Notes under the pieces: model-generated
Seen by the model: the letters and a program-made list of their open reading frames with translations, nothing else
Databases searched by the model: none
What the model was told of the DNA's origin: nothing
In this document: piece after piece, positions 13,301-15,042 of the stretch
Numbering within the stretch: the first letter of the stretch is position 1
Layout of the letters: every line of letters begins with the position of its first letter
From: Candidatus Atribacteria bacterium
Lineage (GTDB): Bacteria; Atribacterota; Atribacteria; Atribacterales; Atribacteraceae
Direction: 5' to 3'
Length of the DNA stretch: 15,042 bases
NCBI GenBank assembly: GCA_003561145.1
Contig: PWXL01000213.1
Location: 1-15,042 of the forward strand
Translations under genes and position numbers: made by a program

Positions 13301-14775
13301 ATGGTGAAGAGGATTTTCTTTCTTCACCTGAAGTTTCTTTGGAGCTGTTCAGGGGGGTAGAGGGGATACTCGGCCGTGAAATATCATATATGTTTTCGTA
13401 TCCCTTCCGCTGCAGCGAGCAGGCAGCCAGCCGAATACTGGCTTTACTCAAGGAAAAATGGAATAGTGATGAAGAGTGGGTATCGGCAATCCCCCGGGAA
13501 GTGCGCGATGATATTCATCTTTTGTATTCACAACAAGGTTATGACGGAGGATGGGGCTGGTGGGCAAGAGGAGATTCGAATGTCTTCAATACCGCGCATG
13601 TACTGTTAGCATTGCTGCTCGCTCGTGAGCAAGGGTACCCGGTGAGTAAGCAGGCCATTGAGCGGGGGTTGGGGTACCTGGAATATGCTCTTGAATATGC
13701 GTATGAAGAGGTGGATACATTCTCACGGGCACTGGGAATGCTCGCCCTGGAAAAAGCGGAAAGAGACCGGGTGACGGTTGGTGATATGTTCCCATCTTTC
13801 AAAGAAATCGATGACAAAACTCTTGCCCTCTTGGTTATGACCAGCCCTGAGGAGAAAAGGCATGAATTGGTTTCACTCATGCAAGAGAGGGCACGTGCGG
13901 TGGGAGATGCGGTTGTTTTCGGCCGAATCGACCCTGCCCGGCCCTGGATGAATGACCGCTTTTTGTCTACGTCTCTTGCAGTTCTTGCTTTGCAGGGAGA
14001 AGATGATGCATTGGCTTCCCGGGCGCTGTTGTGGTTGCTTCGTTCACTCCCCGGAGAGTGGGGTTTGAGCACTTTGGAAAGGACCTGGTTTATCCAGGCC
14101 GCGGCTGCTTTCACAGGGGAAGAAGCTCCTTCCCGCTTGAGCTACCGGGTGCTGCTTAACGGTGAAAAGGTGGTCCAGGGTCGCCGTTCTCCGCAGGAAG
14201 CTTCAGTTCGGATTGAACTTCCGCAGGAGGTGTTTTTCCCGGACACCAACACGCTTGAAGTAAGCGGAGAGGGCTTTTGGTCGGCGTCGCTTTATATGCG
14301 TGGTATTTCAAATACCCCTCCTTATGACCAGGAGCTGCAGGTGAGTCGCCGTTACAGCCTTTTGCGTCCTCAGGAGCAGGATGACGGGAGTATCCGTTTT
14401 GCCGCGGAAACATTCACAACACTGAAGCCGGGTGACGAGGTATTGTGTGAGTTGGAAATAGAAAGCCCTGCCGACCTTTCTCACCTGGTTATCGAGGATG
14501 GTATGGGAGCCGGTTTCGAGCTTGTTCGTGAATGGTATCGATATCCCCTGGAGGATGAAGTCTACGATCCCTACCAGTATATTGTGACCCGTCTCCACCG
14601 CGGACAACCGGCGTTGTTTATCGAAAACCTATGGAAAGGAAAAAATGTGATAAGATACATTATACGGGCACGTGATGAAGGCACCTTTTATGTGCCGCCA
14701 ACCAGAGCGTACCTGATGTATTTTCCGGAAGTAGCGGGATATTCGGAGGAAGATGTAGTTGAAGTCAGAAGATGA
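10324..14775 (+). CDS. Secreted bacterial alpha-2-macroglobulin with intact thioester
   Basis: A 1483-residue protein of the A2M family, giant protease traps of the periplasm. Residues 1-26 are a Cys-rich signal peptide, probably cut after SLGA; no convincing lipobox is seen. Macroglobulin-like beta domains follow, with the MG2-type 'YTERPIYRPGQRVYFRG'. 'LGVVDQAIFDM' introduces the likely bait region (about 765-815), and 'PGTLTRWRVEARAV' follows it. The thioester is CSEQ at Cys1030-Gln1033 in 'FRCSEQAAS', the bacterial CxEQ form, ahead of the helical thioester domain ('YDGGWGWWARGDSN'). The C-terminal receptor-like domain ends 'FYVPPTRAYLMYFPEVAGYS', as usual. An unusual basic, helix-prone stretch lies at about 84-130. 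AAAGGGAGGGG ends eight bases before ATG 10324; a GAGGG/CCCTC inverted repeat overlaps that site. It should cross-link attacking proteases and may act with the DUF1175 partner. Confidence 0.94.
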   Translation: MKTVRWIWCVICACLLVCLCTLSLGAEEYEWFWLNVPAQVYPGETLEATVSATGVDSLTFSLQRIENPVQYITGARKERFFDVSSWRPSRPPEKRELWQNLKNAFFQSLRGIASRVLPESTKSFLQELLGISGPLPPRQIEIDPADYQRGTEFVKSWHEKLQYRPGTTYTYTTFQVAPLERGVYLLTASTETRESRVLFSVSSVGIISKQDYENFFFFVQEQLTGRPLENAQVRVFREDLVIREGVTDGNGVWQSEAVERGESAVMVEWEGEYSFLSAYSYFFDENLDAFIYTERPIYRPGQRVYFRGVLRTRFLDGYMAPDEGEMVEVQLVDFDGNVYGEQTLETNRFGTVSSWLDLPALVEEGSYFLELTWRERVFTGFVEVQEYEKPVFEVDLEPEREVYAAGEELLYELSATYYTGEPMAVGHYRYRVIRYPAFSGSFGRDREILVEEEGQLDTAGKSVISFPTPADTEKVFWYEVNCQVFDPAFRVVETSARVRVLMGDFALVLRPDRLFVQREKPLTWEIRALDAWENPVEVEAVHAKVEKLTWSASQWEWESSTVWMRTLSLTGGEGELVTNLDEAGYYRLEVAAVDSQGRVIRASRTFYVTGRGLYIPAERVEVYTDRESYRVGEEARIVIVPPMDETRFPFLFSVEGSRIHHLEVMEAEGPLEVTIPIRPYHRLGCFVSVVSFFTGELYQESVELSIDHERELSIEMEIGKNTYRPGEEGMIFLQVTGADGLPRQAELSLGVVDQAIFDMAPFWREGIVDHYYQYMYNRVFTLSSLYTGFYGYGERVFEGSPQMKGALGEGGLTVREYFPDTLLWLPDLVTDEQGRAEVPFTAPGTLTRWRVEARAVAVDEFGEEVSHFRTASPFALRLAVPPFLRDGDQALLRATLWNEMQPQQVELDIVADTGLSVSLPERIQRIGREENMPFPVEVAAQGAGDSSITLTARGEYASDGLRVSLPRRERGIILETSNTVIVQEGEARFQFFYGEEDFLSSPEVSLELFRGVEGILGREISYMFSYPFRCSEQAASRILALLKEKWNSDEEWVSAIPREVRDDIHLLYSQQGYDGGWGWWARGDSNVFNTAHVLLALLLAREQGYPVSKQAIERGLGYLEYALEYAYEEVDTFSRALGMLALEKAERDRVTVGDMFPSFKEIDDKTLALLVMTSPEEKRHELVSLMQERARAVGDAVVFGRIDPARPWMNDRFLSTSLAVLALQGEDDALASRALLWLLRSLPGEWGLSTLERTWFIQAAAAFTGEEAPSRLSYRVLLNGEKVVQGRRSPQEASVRIELPQEVFFPDTNTLEVSGEGFWSASLYMRGISNTPPYDQELQVSRRYSLLRPQEQDDGSIRFAAETFTTLKPGDEVLCELEIESPADLSHLVIEDGMGAGFELVREWYRYPLEDEVYDPYQYIVTRLHRGQPALFIENLWKGKNVIRYIIRARDEGTFYVPPTRAYLMYFPEVAGYSEEDVVEVRR

Positions 14776-15042
14776 TATTCCCTGTAGCATGCGCCTAGGG
14801 GCGCTTGTGGGTATCACCCTGCTATATTTTCTATGGTGCTGTAGCGCCCAGGCATTGGAAGTACGAATACTGGATGGAGGTTTGCTCGTAGGAACGGAAA
14901 GAGGAAAACTGGTAACCGCTTTTCAAGAAGCAGCGGAGGAAATTCATTTTTTGTGTGGCCTTTCAACAAGTTTTTTTGTTGAGGTAATTGTGTATCCTTC
15001 TTACCGTTCCTTTCGGAAAAGAGGATTCCCGTATTGGGCCGG
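14759..15042 (+). CDS. Secreted protein, 5' part only; possible peptidase-MA-like
   Basis: An open frame runs off the right edge. From ATG 14789 it begins with a textbook signal peptide ('MRLGALVGITLLYFLWCCSA', then QA before LEV). I place the start at TTG 14759 because GGAGGA (14745-14750) lies eight bases before it. That start overlaps the alpha-2-macroglobulin end by 17 bases and adds ten residues in front. ATG 14789 has no ribosome-binding site of its own but gives the better signal peptide, so either is possible. The visible mature part, with 'FFVEVIVYPSYRSFRKR' and then GFPYWAG, resembles the N-terminal part of peptidase-MA-like gluzincins (pattern: V.IYPS...F....PxWA.G). The HExxH helix would lie beyond the edge. 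The family call is tentative; the gene itself and its export are well supported. Confidence 0.6.
   Translation, partial: MKSEDDIPCSMRLGALVGITLLYFLWCCSAQALEVRILDGGLLVGTERGKLVTAFQEAAEEIHFLCGLSTSFFVEVIVYPSYRSFRKRGFPYWA

Noticed and set aside
1..15042. CRISPR arrays, insertion sequences, prophage or integrase genes
   Set aside because: No regularly spaced repeats, transposase motifs or terminal inverted repeats were seen on either strand; the only direct repeat found is the two-copy element at 2334-2362.

Overview
The window reads as bacterial chromosome: dense, almost entirely plus-strand, with frequent GTG/TTG starts, strong purine-rich ribosome-binding sites and sigma70-type promoters. The secreted alpha-2-macroglobulin paired with a DUF1175 protein suggests a diderm envelope. 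The overlapping pyr operon with a PyrK/PyrD (class 1B) pair and a divergent MetF would suit an anaerobic, deep-branching bacterium (for example Atribacterota, Synergistota or Thermotogota relatives). The phylum is an inference that I cannot prove from this stretch.

Left part (1-2221): an intact small VOC/glyoxalase-fold gene is followed by two gene stubs, one resembling the C-terminal winged helix of DprA and one the C-terminal end of a HepT-like (DUF86) toxin. Next comes metF (methylenetetrahydrofolate reductase) with its own promoter and a perfect 14-bp palindrome just before its ribosome-binding site. A tRNA-Pro(GGG) gene with encoded CCA follows, behind a near-consensus promoter.

Central part (2222-8050): a pyrimidine-biosynthesis operon pyrB-pyrC-pyrF-pyrK-pyrD-pyrE. 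The upstream region has a 14-bp direct repeat, a TTGACA-17-TATTCT promoter and a leader with a strong intrinsic terminator; a tiny reading frame ends inside the terminator loop. The first five genes are joined by four-base ATGA/GTGA overlaps, so translation is probably coupled. Together they convert carbamoyl phosphate and aspartate to UMP (aspartate transcarbamoylase, dihydroorotase, dihydroorotate dehydrogenase 1B with its FeS/FAD subunit, orotate phosphoribosyltransferase, OMP decarboxylase). pyrR and carAB are not in the window.

Right part (8076-15042): an M20 zinc peptidase/deacylase directly behind pyrE, then a secreted DUF1175 protein with an NlpC/P60-like Cys-His-His set and a calcium-loop-like motif. 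A 1483-residue secreted alpha-2-macroglobulin with an intact CxEQ thioester follows, then the start of another secreted protein that may be a peptidase-MA-like metallohydrolase, cut by the window edge. DUF1175 next to alpha-2-macroglobulin recalls the yfaS/yfaT neighbourhood of enterobacteria. The possible third partner and the peptidase-rich context make this envelope module the best candidate for an under-described system here.
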